A stretch of DNA of 64,000 nucleotides from positions 43,661,249 to 43,725,248 of the forward strand of contig OY294050.1 of the NCBI GenBank assembly GCA_958510825.1. The letters run 5' to 3'. Numbering within the stretch: the first letter of the stretch is position 1; every line of letters starts with the position of its first letter. This DNA comes from Brachypterus glaber (lineage: Eukaryota; Arthropoda; Insecta; Coleoptera; Kateretidae). The position numbers and the translations under genes were made by a program. Shown one piece after another: positions 10,836 through 22,121 of this stretch. Under the pieces are notes generated by a model that was given only the letters and a program-made list of their open reading frames with translations, was not told the origin of the DNA and searched no databases.

Positions 10836-11577
10836 GCATGTAAAATAATGTAAAAATACATGAATTTACATAGTACGGAATAGTAAATTTACTATTCTGG
10901 ACTATGCATATATCATGAATTTATGTAAAAGAATGTAAAAGAATGTAAAAAAATGTAAAAGAATATAAAATAATGTAAAAGAGTGTAAAATAAAGTAAAA
11001 AAATATATTTACATTGATTTACATATTTTTACATGATTTTACAATGTAGGGCTATGTTATTTTAAGACGCGCCTGCGCCTTGGACAATAACCAAGAAGGC
11101 GTCGCATCATGAGAGAGATAGCGACGCATGCTGCTAGGTTAAAGTGTTAAAAGTGTAAAAAAGGTAAATATTATTTATATACGATATTTAAATGCTTTAT
11201 TTGGGGCCTAAAATTTACGTTCATTATAAATTACGATCTTTATCAACCATTAGATCTTTAAAGAAAGATGTAAGCAGTTTATACTCGTATTAAGGGTGCA
11301 AATCGTTTGGTTTATTAAACCAAATGAACTTTACGCTACGATATTTAAAAAAAGCTTTGACACAGAGACTTGTAATTTGGAACAAACATTTTCTAAGTAG
11401 TAAATATTTTTTTTCAAATTTCAAGTCCAAACCATTCTGGACTATGTAATTTTTAGCGTTCCGGTCTATGCAAAATATTACCATTCTGGACTATGTAATT
11501 TTTACCGTTCCGGTCTATGGCAAAATATTACCATTTACGGACTATGTAATTTAATGTAATTTATTTTTACCGTGCAG
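10836..11577 (+). mobile_element. TIR element with internal minisatellite, copy 1
   Basis: Begins TGCATGTAAAATAATG and ends TTTTTACCGTGCA; the two ends are imperfect inverted copies (both include TTACATAGT then CGG). Near the left end is a TGTAAAAGAA-type array, and near the right end about three units of a roughly 49-bp repeat containing GGACTATGTAATTTTTACCG and TTCCGGTCTATGCAAAATAT. Non-coding. Copies at 14858-15523 (cut by the N gap) and 46149-46577 (3' half). Confidence 0.7.
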
Positions 11578-11649
11578 AGGATTTTTCCTATAAAGCCCAG
11601 TAAGAAATAAAAGAAAAGGGAAAAATATAAATCTAAAGTTAATAATTAC
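11578..11649. other. Short spacer
   Basis: Unremarkable AT-rich sequence between two elements. Confidence 0.3.
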
Positions 11650-12490
11650 ACAGGCCTACAAAAGAAAAAAAGTGGGCTGTGCTGGGGTTGAGACCTAACT
11701 ATTCTTATGTATTTTGGGATGCTGAATACGAATCTGGCACTTCGTCTGCTTATTTTGTTTCTACACTGAAAAAACTGTCTGGACCCACAAAAAAAAAGTG
11801 GTCTGTGCTGTGGTTAAGACCCACGGATTCTTATGTATTTTGGGATGCTGAACACGAATCTGCCATAAAAAAAGGCACTTCATGGGCTTATTTTGTATCT
11901 ACACTAAAAAAACTGTCTGGGCCCACAAAAAAAAGTGGTCTGTGCTGGGGTTGAGATCCACTTATTCTTATGTATTTTGGGATGCTGAACACGAATCTGT
12001 CATAAAAAAGGCACTTTATCGGCTCATTTTTTTTCTACACTGAAAAAACATTATGGGCCCACAAAAAAAATAGTCGTCTGTGCCGGGGTTGAGACCCACC
12101 TATTCTTATGTATTTTGGGATGCTGAACACAAATCTGTCATAAAAAAGGCACTTCATAGGCTCATTTTTTTCTACACTGGAAAAACTGTCTGGGGCCACA
12201 AAAAAAAGAGTGGTCTGTGCTGGGGTTTAGACCCACCTATTCTTATGTATTTTGAGATGGTGAACAAGAATCTGTCATAAAAATGCACTTCAATGGCTCA
12301 TTTTTTTGTTACACTGAAATAATATGAGATTTTTACCATTTTAGACAGATTTTCAGTGTAGCAAAGAAATGAGCCCATGAAGTTTTTTTTATGACAGATT
12401 CGTGTTCAGCATCCCAAAATACATAAGAGTAGGTGGGTCTCAACCCCAGCACAGACCACTTTTTTTATTTTGTTGGCCTGTGTTATTATA
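11650..12490. mobile_element. TIR element containing a five-unit tandem array
   Basis: Left end ACACAGGCCTACAAAA and right end TTTTGTTGGCCTGTGT are inverted. Inside, a unit of about 132-138 bp starting GTGGTCTGTGCTGGGGTTG repeats five times (starts near 11671, 11799, 11935, 12073, 12211). A final copy at about 12350-12465 is inverted and supplies the right arm. Each unit carries GGGATGCTGAACACGAATCT and ACACTGAAAAAACTGTCTGG. The open frames here are repeat artefacts. Confidence 0.8.
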
Positions 12491-12764
12491 TTAATTATAA
12501 TTAAACTAAAGTAAACGTCTTCTTATTCTGTCGTATTGGTTTTTGAAACTTTTCATTGAAGGAGCAAATCGGACATCTCTTGGTAGATTATTCCAGGCAC
12601 AAAACATTATTACTAAAAAAATATTGTCGAACTCTCGTGCGAAAATCCATTTTTAGTTTAAGTCCATTAAATTTGTACAATAGTACACAAAAAGTCCAGT
12701 CAAAATATTTAAAATTAAAATGTTTAAAGAACCAAGTAAGAATATTTGTTAAAAAGTAAATTTT

Positions 12765-13196
12765 ATGTGGCCCATAGTAAATTTAAAACCTATTGTTTCA
12801 AATGTTACACTTGAGGACCTTAAGGTTACACAAAAAATGTTGTTAGAAATCATGCTCTTTAAAGTTCGGACATTTTCTACTGCTCAACTTTTTGAAACTA
12901 CAGGTCTCTTAACAATTAAAAAACTTTTTATTTACCATGTTTCCCTCTGGATGTTTAAGCCAAATATTATTTTAGAAAAACCAAATCACAATCACTGTAC
13001 CCGGTTGTCGACAAGCAAAGCAGTTAGTCTACCTCTTTGCCACTCTACTCATCTACAAAAAAGCTTATTTTATTATGCTCGCAAATGGTTTAATATGATC
13101 CCTGAAAATATAAAGAATTTACATGTAAAAAGACAAAAGTATGAACTAAAGAAGTACGTTTTACGAAGCAATAAGAATCTTTCTTTGATATTTTAG
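12765..13196 (+). pseudogene. C-terminal part of a non-LTR retrotransposon RT protein
   Basis: The 143-residue frame reads VTQKMLLEIMLF, then TAQLFETTGLLTIKKLFIYH, then LQKSLFYYARKWFNMIPENI and a final QKYELKKYVLRSN. Segment by segment it matches the C-terminal part of the retrotransposon at 37-40 kb (VTQKTLLKIIFN, LFHETHLFSVRQLFIYH, APKFYNKIP, FKSELKKNYL), so both belong to one lineage. The catalytic RT core and endonuclease are absent. The family uses this region after the thumb; its exact role is unclear. The first ATG is internal to the former protein. Confidence 0.7.
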
Positions 13197-13227
13197 TATA
13201 AGTTTTTTCTATTTTGCGACTCTTATA

Positions 13228-13690
13228 AGCTCATAATCACACGATATTTGCGTGTTCTTATAGACCCATAAGAGGTCTCTACTTTTTTTTCTGTTGGGTT
13301 GGCAATATACAAAAGCCTATCTCTTAACGTTTTGCGTGCAAATGTCAATGTCGATTTAAAGTTTAATTTTTTACAAAATTTTGTGTTTGGGTTATTTTTT
13401 ACAGTGTTAAAATTCGGGACTGGTTAATTGCAGTGAAAAAAGATGAGATGACTGTAAAATATATCAAAATATCATTTGTTCTTAGAATCTTTTTAGTGTA
13501 AACTGTAATGCCAACCCATAACAAAAATCCCTAAATCAGTCATCAATTTAAATGTAAGTTTTTTAAATTTTAGAGCAAAATAGAAAAAATTGTATAAAGC
13601 ACTCGTTTCATAACACGTTTCTAGAGCACTAGTACTTTAGAAAACTCGCTAAAAACGTATGTTATGAAACTAGTACTTTAATATACTATT
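13228..13690 (+). mobile_element. Small non-coding element, copy 1
   Basis: Shares TAAGCTCATAATCACACG, CCATAAGAGGTCTCTAC, TTTTTTTCTGTTGGGTT, CATCAATTTAAATGTAAG and GAAACTAGTACTTTAATATA, in that order, with 57590-58067. Subterminal GTTTCATAACACG and GTTATGAAAC are inverted. The second copy interrupts a known repeat unit, which defines the ends. Confidence 0.7.
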
Positions 13691-13986
13691 TTAATTGTTG
13701 TGCGGAAGATTTGTATTAAGAATTGCTCTTTGTACTTCTGGGAAATATTTTTACATGTGTGTAATTGTATTTATTTGGTTTAAAATTGCATATATAAGTC
13801 AATGTTTGTTTGTGTAGTATCAAGTGCGTTTACTTTATCTATAATTTAACTATAATTTATATCTAATTTGTGTTTAGTTTTAGGTTTAGGTTTTCAAACC
13901 GTAACACAAATCTTACGGGTTTAGGCGGTCAATGTTTTTAATACTGTATTACTTTATTACTGAATAAATTGAATTGAATTTAAATA

Positions 13987-14423
13987 GATGTTACGGCGAC
14001 AAATTTTTGACAATGGAAACTTGGCGGGTGCTTAATTGTTTCTTGTATATGAAAAAAATATGACGCTTATCCCACGACCTCACCCTTATCTATTGAATGT
14101 ACAATATGAAATATATATCTCCATTATGGTTAATGGTTTTCCTTTTTTAAATAACATTTCCTCTCCCCAGTTCAATTTGTTACAGGACGTTTGGTACATA
14201 AATAGAAAAGACTTAATAAATTGGAAATCATTGTCCCTTGTATCGCGTAACATTTCGTACCTAAATATATAACCATTAAGAATTAGCAAAACTTGTGCGA
14301 GATCCCTCTTTATGTCAAAAGTTCCAACTTTCGTATTTCACGATTTACTTTGCTCTGGGGTGATGAAATAGAGCCTGCTACACGGTAGTCCTGAAGTCAA
14401 TTTAAGTTTCAAAGAATGGTCAA
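13987..14423. other. Unassigned stretch
   Basis: Two overlapping frames of about 70 residues lie on opposite strands here, without recognisable motifs. No repeat found. Confidence 0.3.
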
Positions 14424-14666
14424 AAGATTCATTGAACCAAGGACACGTGTCTTTCGATTTGTTTAAAGCCATATTGTCTTGTTTCAAGGCTAGAATTTCT
14501 TTAAACCAAAGTCAATGTTCCTGAATGAAGAGCCAGCATCTTCATTCAAAAATCCGTGCTGTTCATTCAAGGACATTGAGTTTGGTTTAAAGAAATTCTA
14601 GCCTTGAAACAATATGGCTTTGAGCATATCAAAAGACACGTGTCCTTGGTTCAAGGAATCATTTTG
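14424..14666. mobile_element. Short foldback/hairpin element
   Basis: Two arms of about 100 bp pair around a centre near 14545: CCAAGGACACGTGTCTTT with AAAGACACGTGTCCTTGG, and GCTAGAATTTCTTTAAACC with its reverse complement. Mismatches are few. It resembles a MITE; I cannot assign a superfamily. Confidence 0.7.
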
Positions 14667-14857
14667 TTTGTATGGATATTGGTAGAAGGGGTCTAGGCAA
14701 TTTATAACCATCAACAGAAAAATCGCAGCAGATCTTTTCGGAAGATACTGTTAAAAGTTATTGGTTATAGCCTTGTTTCTTTACAACTTTAGTATTATTT
14801 GGGAATTTATAAAATAATTCTAGTAAAATTTATCCCGTAGAATCCGAAGTAAAAATA
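14667..14857. other. Unassigned spacer
   Basis: No feature seen. Confidence 0.3.
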
Positions 14858-15523
14858 CACTGTAAAAACTGCATGTAAAATAATGTAAAAATTAACATTA
14901 ATTTACATAGTACGGAATAGTAAATTTACTATTCTGGACTATGCATAATTCATGAATTTATGTAAAATAATGTAAAAAGAATGTAAAAGAATGTAAAAGA
15001 ATGTAAAATAATGTAAATATATTTACATTGATTTACATAATTTTTCCATGATTTTACTATGTCAGGTCATTTTAGGACGCGCGTGCGCTTTGGACAATAA
15101 CGAAGAAGGGCGTCGCATCATGAGACGGACCGTTTAATATTGTTATTGTTAGAGGGATAGCGACGCATGCTGCTAGGTTAAAGTGTTAAAAGTGTAAAAA
15201 AAGGTAAAATATTATTTATGTACGATATTTAAATGCTTTATTTGTGGCCTAAAATTTACATTCATTATAAATTACGATCTTTATCAACCAATAGATCTTT
15301 AAAGAAAGATGTAAGCAGTTATACTCGTTATTAAGGGTGCAAATCGTTTGGTTTATTAAACCAAATGAACTTTACGCTACGCTATTTCAAAAAAGCTTTG
15401 ACACAGAGACTTGTAATTTGGAACAAACATTTTCTAAGTAGTAAATATTTTTTTTTTCAAATTTTAAGTCTATGCAAAATATTACCATTCTGTGTAATTT
15501 TTACCGTTCCGGTCTATGCAAAA
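14858..15523 (+). mobile_element. Minisatellite-bearing TIR element, copy 2, cut by the gap
   Basis: Matches 10836-11577 from ACTGCATGTAAAATAATG through the TGTAAAA array, GCGACGCATGCTGCTAGG and CTTTATCAACCAATAGATC, to one minisatellite unit before the N gap. It starts with CACTGTAAAAACTGCATG, so the true terminus may be this CACTGTAAAAA. Confidence 0.7.
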
Positions 15524-15723
15524 NNNNNNNNNNNNNNNNNNNNNNNNNNNNNNNNNNNNNNNNNNNNNNNNNNNNNNNNNNNNNNNNNNNNNNNNNNNNN
15601 NNNNNNNNNNNNNNNNNNNNNNNNNNNNNNNNNNNNNNNNNNNNNNNNNNNNNNNNNNNNNNNNNNNNNNNNNNNNNNNNNNNNNNNNNNNNNNNNNNNN
15701 NNNNNNNNNNNNNNNNNNNNNNN
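15524..15723. other. Assembly gap, 200 N
   Basis: Exactly 200 unspecified bases between two repeats, likely a scaffold join of assumed size. Frames reported across it are meaningless. Confidence 0.99.
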
Positions 15724-16325
15724 TTTGATTTTAAATTCTGTATCTTTAAAACATTATATTCTAGCAAAAAACTGTATATAACATTTTTTATAGGGCTTAA
15801 AAAGAGCTTTTATTTAAAATATAATTTTTTGAAATCGGGTTATAAATATGTGAGATATGCTAAAAAAACCTTTTACTGCTTTAAACGCCAATATCTCGAA
15901 AACAATGCGTTTTAGGAAAACGTTGTTTATAACATTTTTTGACCAATTTAAAATTCTTTTATATAAGTGCTAAATTAACCAAATACAATAATAATTGCCT
16001 TAATTATAAACAAAAAATGCTAAAAATAGGAGTTTTACCCTATTTTTACCCCCTTACCCCCAATCGTTTAACCCCAAAAACTAATCAGCTCTTCGGAATA
16101 CGATAAGAAACAATATGCAAAGAACCGCAAGTCGATATCTCATGTAGAAATGGAGTTAGAGAGTTTACACCCAGACAGACAGACAGACAGACGGACGGAC
16201 TGATTTCGACTCAGAATGATCAAAAACGTCGAGAAATGTGAAAACAACGTGGTCAAAGATTTTGACTTTTCGGCGAAGATTTCAATACATGGGCACTCTT
16301 AGTAGCACTAAGTGCCGATGTAATT
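15724..16325 (+). repeat. Repeat family Q, right part
   Basis: Matches part of each 1.48-kb unit at 52.8-57.2 kb and the copy at 61264-61972. Landmarks are AACGCCAATATCTCGAAAAC, AGTCGATATCTCATGTAGAA, a CAGA microsatellite with GACGGAC, ATTTCGACTCAGAATG and a terminal stem pairing GGCACT with AGTGCC. The left part is lost in the gap. Confidence 0.75.
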
Positions 16326-16439
16326 CGTTAAAAATATCGTTGTTATGACTACTTTAAGTTAAAATTTCATTTTTTTTTCAAAAAATTAATTTTTGATGGT
16401 CGTTTACTATGCATTCTATTTAAATAGTATTCTATTTAA
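16326..16439. other. Short spacer
   Basis: AT-rich, with a small duplication of TATTCTATTTAAATAG. Confidence 0.3.
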
Positions 16440-16545
16440 ATAGTTTTTTGTTTATTTATTTATTTATTTATTTTTAATATACTACAAAGTCATGGAGAGC
16501 CCCAAATAAGCTTCATTGCTTTTGCTAGAGGCTCTCCATTAATTT
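16440..16545 (-). mobile_element. Retroposon 3' end with (TAAA)n tail
   Basis: On the minus strand, GGAGAGCCTC and GGGGCTCTCC can pair as a terminal hairpin, followed by TATTAAAAATAAATAAATAA. Same architecture as 8630-8805, on the opposite strand. No coding part remains. Confidence 0.5.
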
Positions 16546-17094
16546 AAAAAAAAAAATATCCAAAAAGTTCAGTTGACAGTACTTAAAATTTTGAATTCTT
16601 GAAGCTGGATGCTATTCGTTGCAGCTATCTTCAGCTTGCAAATTTCCATACTGGTTGCATTTCGTTTAACTTGTTCATACGATTTTCTTCCAGCTTTTTA
16701 CGTTTAATTTTGACCAAACTAAAATTCTAAAAAGTTCGACATTGACATATTGACATATATTTGTGCACTTACAAATCAAAATAAGCCTAAAATCTGCAAA
16801 AGTTGGACTTTATAATATTAACATATATAAATTTATTATTTTATATCAAAATTTAATAAATTTTAGTGTATTGTCTTGCCTTTGAATTTAAGATTCCCCG
16901 AGATTACCCAGCCATTCAAACTTTTTTTTACATAATATTGTTTAATATGAATTGTATTAAAATATACATATCCACCTTTTTCCACCTTTTTAGATTTCAA
17001 AAAGTTATTAAACAAAATCCATGGTGGCGCATAGCGTAAGGAAAACCTAAGTATATTATACATCGGCAAACAAAAATCAGTTTTTGGTGGTATT
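16546..17094. other. Unassigned stretch
   Basis: No gene or repeat boundary recognised. A 68-residue minus-strand frame here has no motif. Confidence 0.3.
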
Positions 17095-17815
17095 TTTGTA
17101 AAATTTGGTATCTGGGGGTTTTCAAGGATTCTGGAACTAAATCCATTTTTTTAAATTAAAAATTCAAAATGGCGGGCCCAAGATGGCGCCAAAATTTTAG
17201 AATTTTAATGGATTTTGGATCTAAAAGTTTTCGGGGATGCTCAAGCTAAATTTATTATTAAAAAAAAATCAAACTCAAAATGGCGAATCCAATATGGCGG
17301 CAAAATTAAGTGTATTTTAATAAAAATTTACATCTAGGGATTTTTGAGGATTCTAAAACCGAGTCCATTATTGAAATTTAAAAACCAATATGGCGACAAA
17401 CTGAATATATAGCATTAAAACAAGAAATTTGGCCTTTTTTAAGTGTTCCATGATCCATAGTGCACCAGCTTAATTTTTCCATAAATAAATTTGGAATTTT
17501 TATTTATTATTAAAATTTATTAAAATTTGGTTTAAATGACTTCAAAAACACAATTATTAACTTTTTTTTTTAAATCCATCAATATTGTTCAAAATTTGCG
17601 ACATTTTGAATTTTGAATTTTTAAAAACAGATTCGGTTTCAGCATCCTCAAAAACCCCTGAATACCAATTTTCATTTGGACTTGAAACCCTTGAATACAA
17701 ATTTTCATCAGATTCCAATAAAATCTAACAGATTTGGCCGCCATATTGGATCCGTCATTTTGAATTTTTAAAAGCAGATTCGGTTTCAGCATCCTCAAAT
17801 TTTTGATAAAGAATA
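17095..17815. mobile_element. ATGGCG-rich foldback
   Basis: Left half: about three degenerate units of about 125 bp (17100-17410), each with GGTTTTCAAGGATTCTGGAA or a relative followed by an ATGGCG pair (AAAATGGCGGGCCC and AAGATGGCGCC; AAAATGGCGAATCC and ATATGGCGGC). Right half (17585-17815): the same motifs inverted (CAGATTCGGTTTCAGCATCC twice). Non-coding. Confidence 0.65.
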
Positions 17816-17827
17816 ACCCTTATTTGA

Positions 17828-18152
17828 ATTTTCGTTTTCAACATTTTAGTATTTAATTTTTCGTCTCCGAAAAAGATTGAAACAAAAAACTGATAAGGCC
17901 CCCAGTTGCGCACACCCCTGGTTAAAATAAGTACAAGAAATAGCTTATGAAGTTGGGTTTTATTAATATTAGTTCACTTGTAAATCCTCGTTCCTGTATC
18001 TAAAGAGTTCCTGAGTTATTAAATAAAAACCGAATTTTTTAGCCACTTTTAAAGGCTTAGCTTCCTTACGACACATTTTTAGACATACGTTTATGGGAAC
18101 TTTTTGTCATATTTTAAAATTTCAGAGTCCATTTCAAATACACCTTGTATTG
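17828..18152 (+). repeat. Partial copy of the CAGGGTG foldback (right arm only)
   Basis: Follows the order of 7745-8221: ACATTTTAGTATTTAATTTT, TGCGCACACCCCTGG, AGTTCCTGAGTTATTAAATA, TTTTTAGCCACTTT, CATTTTTAGACATACG and finally CATTTCAAATACACCTTGTA. More diverged than the copy at 45 kb. Confidence 0.75.
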
Positions 18153-19888
18153 GCCTTTCCCCGCAGATTGCTTTGTGTCCCTTGAAAGCTCACATGATGA
18201 TCCATCTAAAACCATCAGTGGTTTTAAAGTTGTAACTTCAACCTGATTCGATTAAAAAAGTCGTCAATAAGAACCTATGTAGTTCTTATTGAATTTTAGA
18301 CCCTATGTTAACCATGTTCCCATCATCCTATGGAATTAAATTAAAATTAAGTACATACTAATCAGTTTAAAGTGTAGTTTAATCCACCACAACGTCGTGC
18401 TTATCCTCCTACAGGCCGCTCCCTATAGGGATCCCGGTAATCCCCTTTCACTTTTTTGTTCCGGGACCCCTACGTCACACTATCGTCTTCAACTTTTTCG
18501 TCTTAAAATTTGGTGATAAGAAAAATCTAAGAAGAAAAATTTATTCACGTGCAAGGAGGAGAAGTACGAAAGAATTATAAGCTCCCAAAAAGCAAATTCA
18601 ATTTAAGCCTGTGTTATTTAAAAAAAAAAATATCATTAAACAAATGTTGGATGTAAAACACTTTAAAAACTTATTATTGCCGTCTTTAATGGGCAATATG
18701 AATAAAAAGAAGGGTATCGTTTTAAATAGGAGTTTTGGGCTAGATAAGAAAAATATGTTTTTGTTTAAAAAATTGCAAAATGATAAAAAGAAATGATAAA
18801 AAACTGTGTTGTTATATAATAAAGAACAAAATGAAACAAAAATTAAAAACTCAGGAATTATTTGTTATCGAAAACCCGACAACATCGCATTATTCTCGCG
18901 CTAAATGTGACTATCATATTGAAAAAAAGCAATATTTTTTGTTATCTATAAACTAACATAAATACATTTAGGTAGAATGTATAATAAAAACACTGCACAA
19001 TATTAATTAAATATATTTATTTTTAAATAAATATATTTAATTATTATTAAAAGTTAAAAGTATATGTGTAACTTTTTCATAATCTAGTTAAATCATATCA
19101 TGGAAATAAACTAATTTGACATGTTGAAAGCCACATTAAATTACTCGTCTTGGGTAACACTGTCCTATGGAACTACATGCTTTGGTTTATCGTTGAAACT
19201 GCCGGTTTGCTTAAAATGTTATTATAGTATAAATACCTCAAAAATAACTCCATAATCGTACTGAAACCTAAGAAACTAGTCACATAAGTCTGATTACACA
19301 CTGAGTTAAAGTATATTAAATCCGTAAAAACTACTAAAACCAACAAAATATTTTAATATTATAGTCAAGAGCAGTGAACACAACACAGGCTCTTTCTTTT
19401 GGGCCCACTGTAGTAGTTAATGTGCAAAGTTATTTTTATTTTGACGAGATGACATTTGACACTTGAAGTTTAGTGCAATATTGCCAAATCGTACATTGGC
19501 ATATGTCAAAATTCTTAATTAAAATAATTAATTAAAGTATGTTCCGGGATGTAAAAAGGGCTGAAATTTTGGCTAAGTATTTATTTTTTATCTATAAGCA
19601 TGTAAAGTCTTATCGTTGCAGCTTTTTCTTTAAATTTTTAAGTGAAACTTTTGGTATAATACGTTTAATGTACCAAAACTAGATATAGGTCGTGACAGCG
19701 ATTTTGAGAAAATAGAGAAAGATGTCCGTCCTTAAATATTAAAGTACGCGACTTTAGAAATATAGTGTTTTTAACAAAACTTAAAGTACATTTGTATAGG
19801 ATCATTATTTACTATCCATTTGTAACCAAATTTTCAGGACGGACATGAAATGTTGCGTGTTTTTAACACAAATTAAAGTACAATTGTA
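18153..19888. other. Largely unassigned stretch
   Basis: No coding domain seen; the 61-residue frame at 18611-18796 has no motif. Near the right end, TTAAAGTACATTTGTATA (about 19782) and TTAAAGTACAATTGTATA (about 19872) are direct repeats, and GATGTCCGTCC / GGACGGACAT are inverted, so a small repeat lies at 19725-19888. Confidence 0.4.
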
Positions 19889-20495
19889 TACACTGTAAAT
19901 GAAAATATGGTAATTTCACAGCAAATAAAGTAGGTCATATGTTACCAGCAAAGAAAGTGGTAAATTTAAATCGGTACTGTAAATTTACTGTTATCTGTAA
20001 AAATGTGAATTTTTATTTTGGTAATTTTACTGCTATCTTTTGTAGAATGTAAGCTATAGCCTATGATTATGGTAATAGCCTATAGCCTATAATTATGGTA
20101 ATTTTCAACCAATATTGTAAAAGTGCCGGGTTTTTGGACCACATTCATGAATTTTAATGCAAAATTATTGTACCGACAGGAAAAGAGCTGGGATTTTACT
20201 AAACCGAGAAATATTGAGGTTAATTTAATAAATATTGTAAATTCCCATTCTGACATGGTGAATTTGCTTTAATTATTACAGTACCATTGAAAGATTGACG
20301 TAAAATTTAGAGTGCGACAGGAAAAGAGATGAGATGTTACTAAACCGAGTAATATTGAGGTGACATGGTGAATTTTCTTTAATTATTACAGTTAATACTA
20401 TTGAAAGATCGACGGACAAATTTAGAGTGTAGGATAATAACTTCCGATTTCCTATCCAATTGTAACTGAATATTCAGTTTACTTTTTACAGTGTA
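19889..20495. mobile_element. TIR element with CACTGTAAA ends and an internal duplication
   Basis: Left end CACTGTAAATGAAAA and right end GTTTACTTTTTACAGTG are inverted, with TA outside the left end and TA outside the right. Inside, about 125 bp are duplicated (GCGACAGGAAAAGAGATGAG and CCGACAGGAAAAGAGCTGGG; GACATGGTGAATTTGCTTTA and GACATGGTGAATTTTCTTTA). Non-coding. Confidence 0.6.
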
Positions 20496-20966
20496 GTGCT
20501 AAATAAATCTTTGAATGTTAGTTTTCCTCCTTGATATATCTTTATCGAAGGTTATGTATCCTTAAAATTAATATGGCAGTAAAAATCAATACCCTTTAGA
20601 TAGATTAAAGTTACTTATCACCAGCATGTACTTAACGGCAAGTACTTTATGGCTGAGGATAAAAATTAATCCGTAACATAATTTGATTAAGTTATAAATC
20701 AAAGGCAGACGTAGAATTGGGGTAATTTAATGAAAGTGGGACGGGGTGGGGGTGTTTGGGGGTGTGGGGGAGTGACGGTATCCAACGGAGTAAATCATGG
20801 TCGCGATATACAAAGGCGGCAGGTTGCGTTAACCGTATATAAGCAGACTTTCGGTAATTTATTAGCAGTTAATTTTAAGGAGTGTTCAATTTTACGAGTT
20901 TAGTTTTCTTTGTCAGCATTGCCTGCTTGTTTGGTATCCCGGTTGTAGTATATTAAAGCTGGAAAA
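20496..20966. other. Unassigned stretch with a G-rich tract and TATA-like site
   Basis: A G-rich plus strand runs at about 20735-20775. TATATAAG lies at about 20838, but no exon or long frame follows within 600 bp. A promoter is possible but unsupported. Confidence 0.3.
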
Positions 20967-21030
20967 AAATATTTACATCGGCACTTAGTTCTGCTATGTA
21001 GAGAGCCGATGGATTGAAATCATTGCCGAC
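20967..21030 (-). repeat. Terminal fragment of repeat family Q
   Basis: ACATCGGCACTTAGTTCTGC, then GCCGATGGATTGAAATC and GCCGAC, matches the reverse complement of the family Q right end. Confidence 0.5.
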
Positions 21031-22004
21031 AAGTTATCATGTCAATGTCAAAACACTTTTAAATTTTGTTTTCGTCTTAATTATTTGTAAACAAACTGGA
21101 AGAAAATCATATAAGCTTGGTTAATGAAGACCAAGGCATTATGGAATTTCCCAAGATTTTGAAAACATGTTACTATGGCCCAGTTTTAAGATTTCAACAT
21201 TTTAAGTAATGTCAGCTCAAAAAGTACTAAATCAGCAGAGTTTTTTTATTTGAAGCTCATGTTTTTTACTTCTTCTACGCTCATGTTTTTTACTTCTTCT
21301 TTTACAGTTTCTTCATCCCGGGGCAACTTTTTATTGCCGTCTGACGGAGGCTTAACGGTGATTTCGCAGAACTGCCGCCGGATGGAGTGACCCTATCTTT
21401 TCTTCTACTCTAGTTTTTCAAACCCAATTTATGTTTTTGATAAACTTGATTAGAAGAAAAACGTAACTCGGTTAAGCTTCAAATTTAAAGAACAGAATCA
21501 ATCAAATTCCTGTAGTACTTTTTAAGTTAACTGAAAAAATGACAACTTTCAGGAAAATCCTGATATCTCCTAAACCAGAAGTAAAAATTTAAAAAAATAA
21601 AAAAGAAAATATTGATTAAAACTGCGGCAATAAGAAAGACTTTAATAATTTGATAAACAGTTGCAGTGGCGTACCATGCAAGTCCTAGAAGATGGGGGTA
21701 AAAAACATAGTTGTACATTATTTGTTGCTGTTAATACGAAAAAAAAAAAATAATCATTCTTAAAACAATCAAAAGTAGAGAATGTTTAAGCTTTAAAACT
21801 AAAAAAGAATCAGTCAAATCCATTAATTAGTTTTCGAAATATTTGAATTTTTTAGGTGCCCGGAATTTAATGTGCGGCAGTGTATACATAGTGTATAATA
21901 AATTCATGGGTTAATACATAAATAAATAAAATAAATAAGTTTTTTTTAGCATAACTTATTTATTATCCAATTAAAAATATATATACTTCAAATAATAGTT
22001 ATTT
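21031..22004. other. Unassigned stretch with a 22-bp tandem duplication
   Basis: GCTCATGTTTTTTACTTCTT occurs twice in a row at 21255-21300. The sequence around 21330-21400 (CCGTCTGACGGAGG, TGCCGCCGGATGGAGTG) is unusually GC-rich for the window but shows no frame. Otherwise nothing recognised. Confidence 0.35.
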
Positions 22005-22121
22005 ATAATACAAGGACAAAAAGTTAAATTTTTCTATTGAGTAGGTTTTTAGGAGCCGAGGGCCGGCTCAAGGGTAATAAACCTACGAAATCGAAATTTA
22101 ACTTTTTGCCCGTGTATTATA
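22005..22121. repeat. Short palindromic element
   Basis: TATAATACAAGGACAAAAAG at the left pairs with CTTTTTGCCCGTGTATTATA at the right. Inner halves around GTAGGTTTTT / AAACCTAC also pair. Centre GAGCCGAGGGCCGGCTC. About 117 bp. Confidence 0.6.

Larger units (their letters stand above)
12497..13986 (+). mobile_element. 5'-truncated non-LTR retrotransposon 3' end, interrupted
   Basis: It contains an RT C-terminal frame (12765-13196) and a 3' UTR ending in ACTGAATAAATTGAATTGAATTT (about 13962-13982), a short tandem tail. A roughly 460-bp element (13228-13690) sits in the 3' UTR. The 5' limit is uncertain because 12500-12764 shows no RT homology that I can read. Confidence 0.65.

Noticed and set aside
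15365..15915. Frames of 70-147 residues across the N gap
   Set aside because: Most of their length is undetermined sequence.
20836..20875. A TATA-box promoter
   Set aside because: TATATAAG is present, but no initiator, exon or frame supports transcription, and TATATA words are common in this AT-rich DNA.
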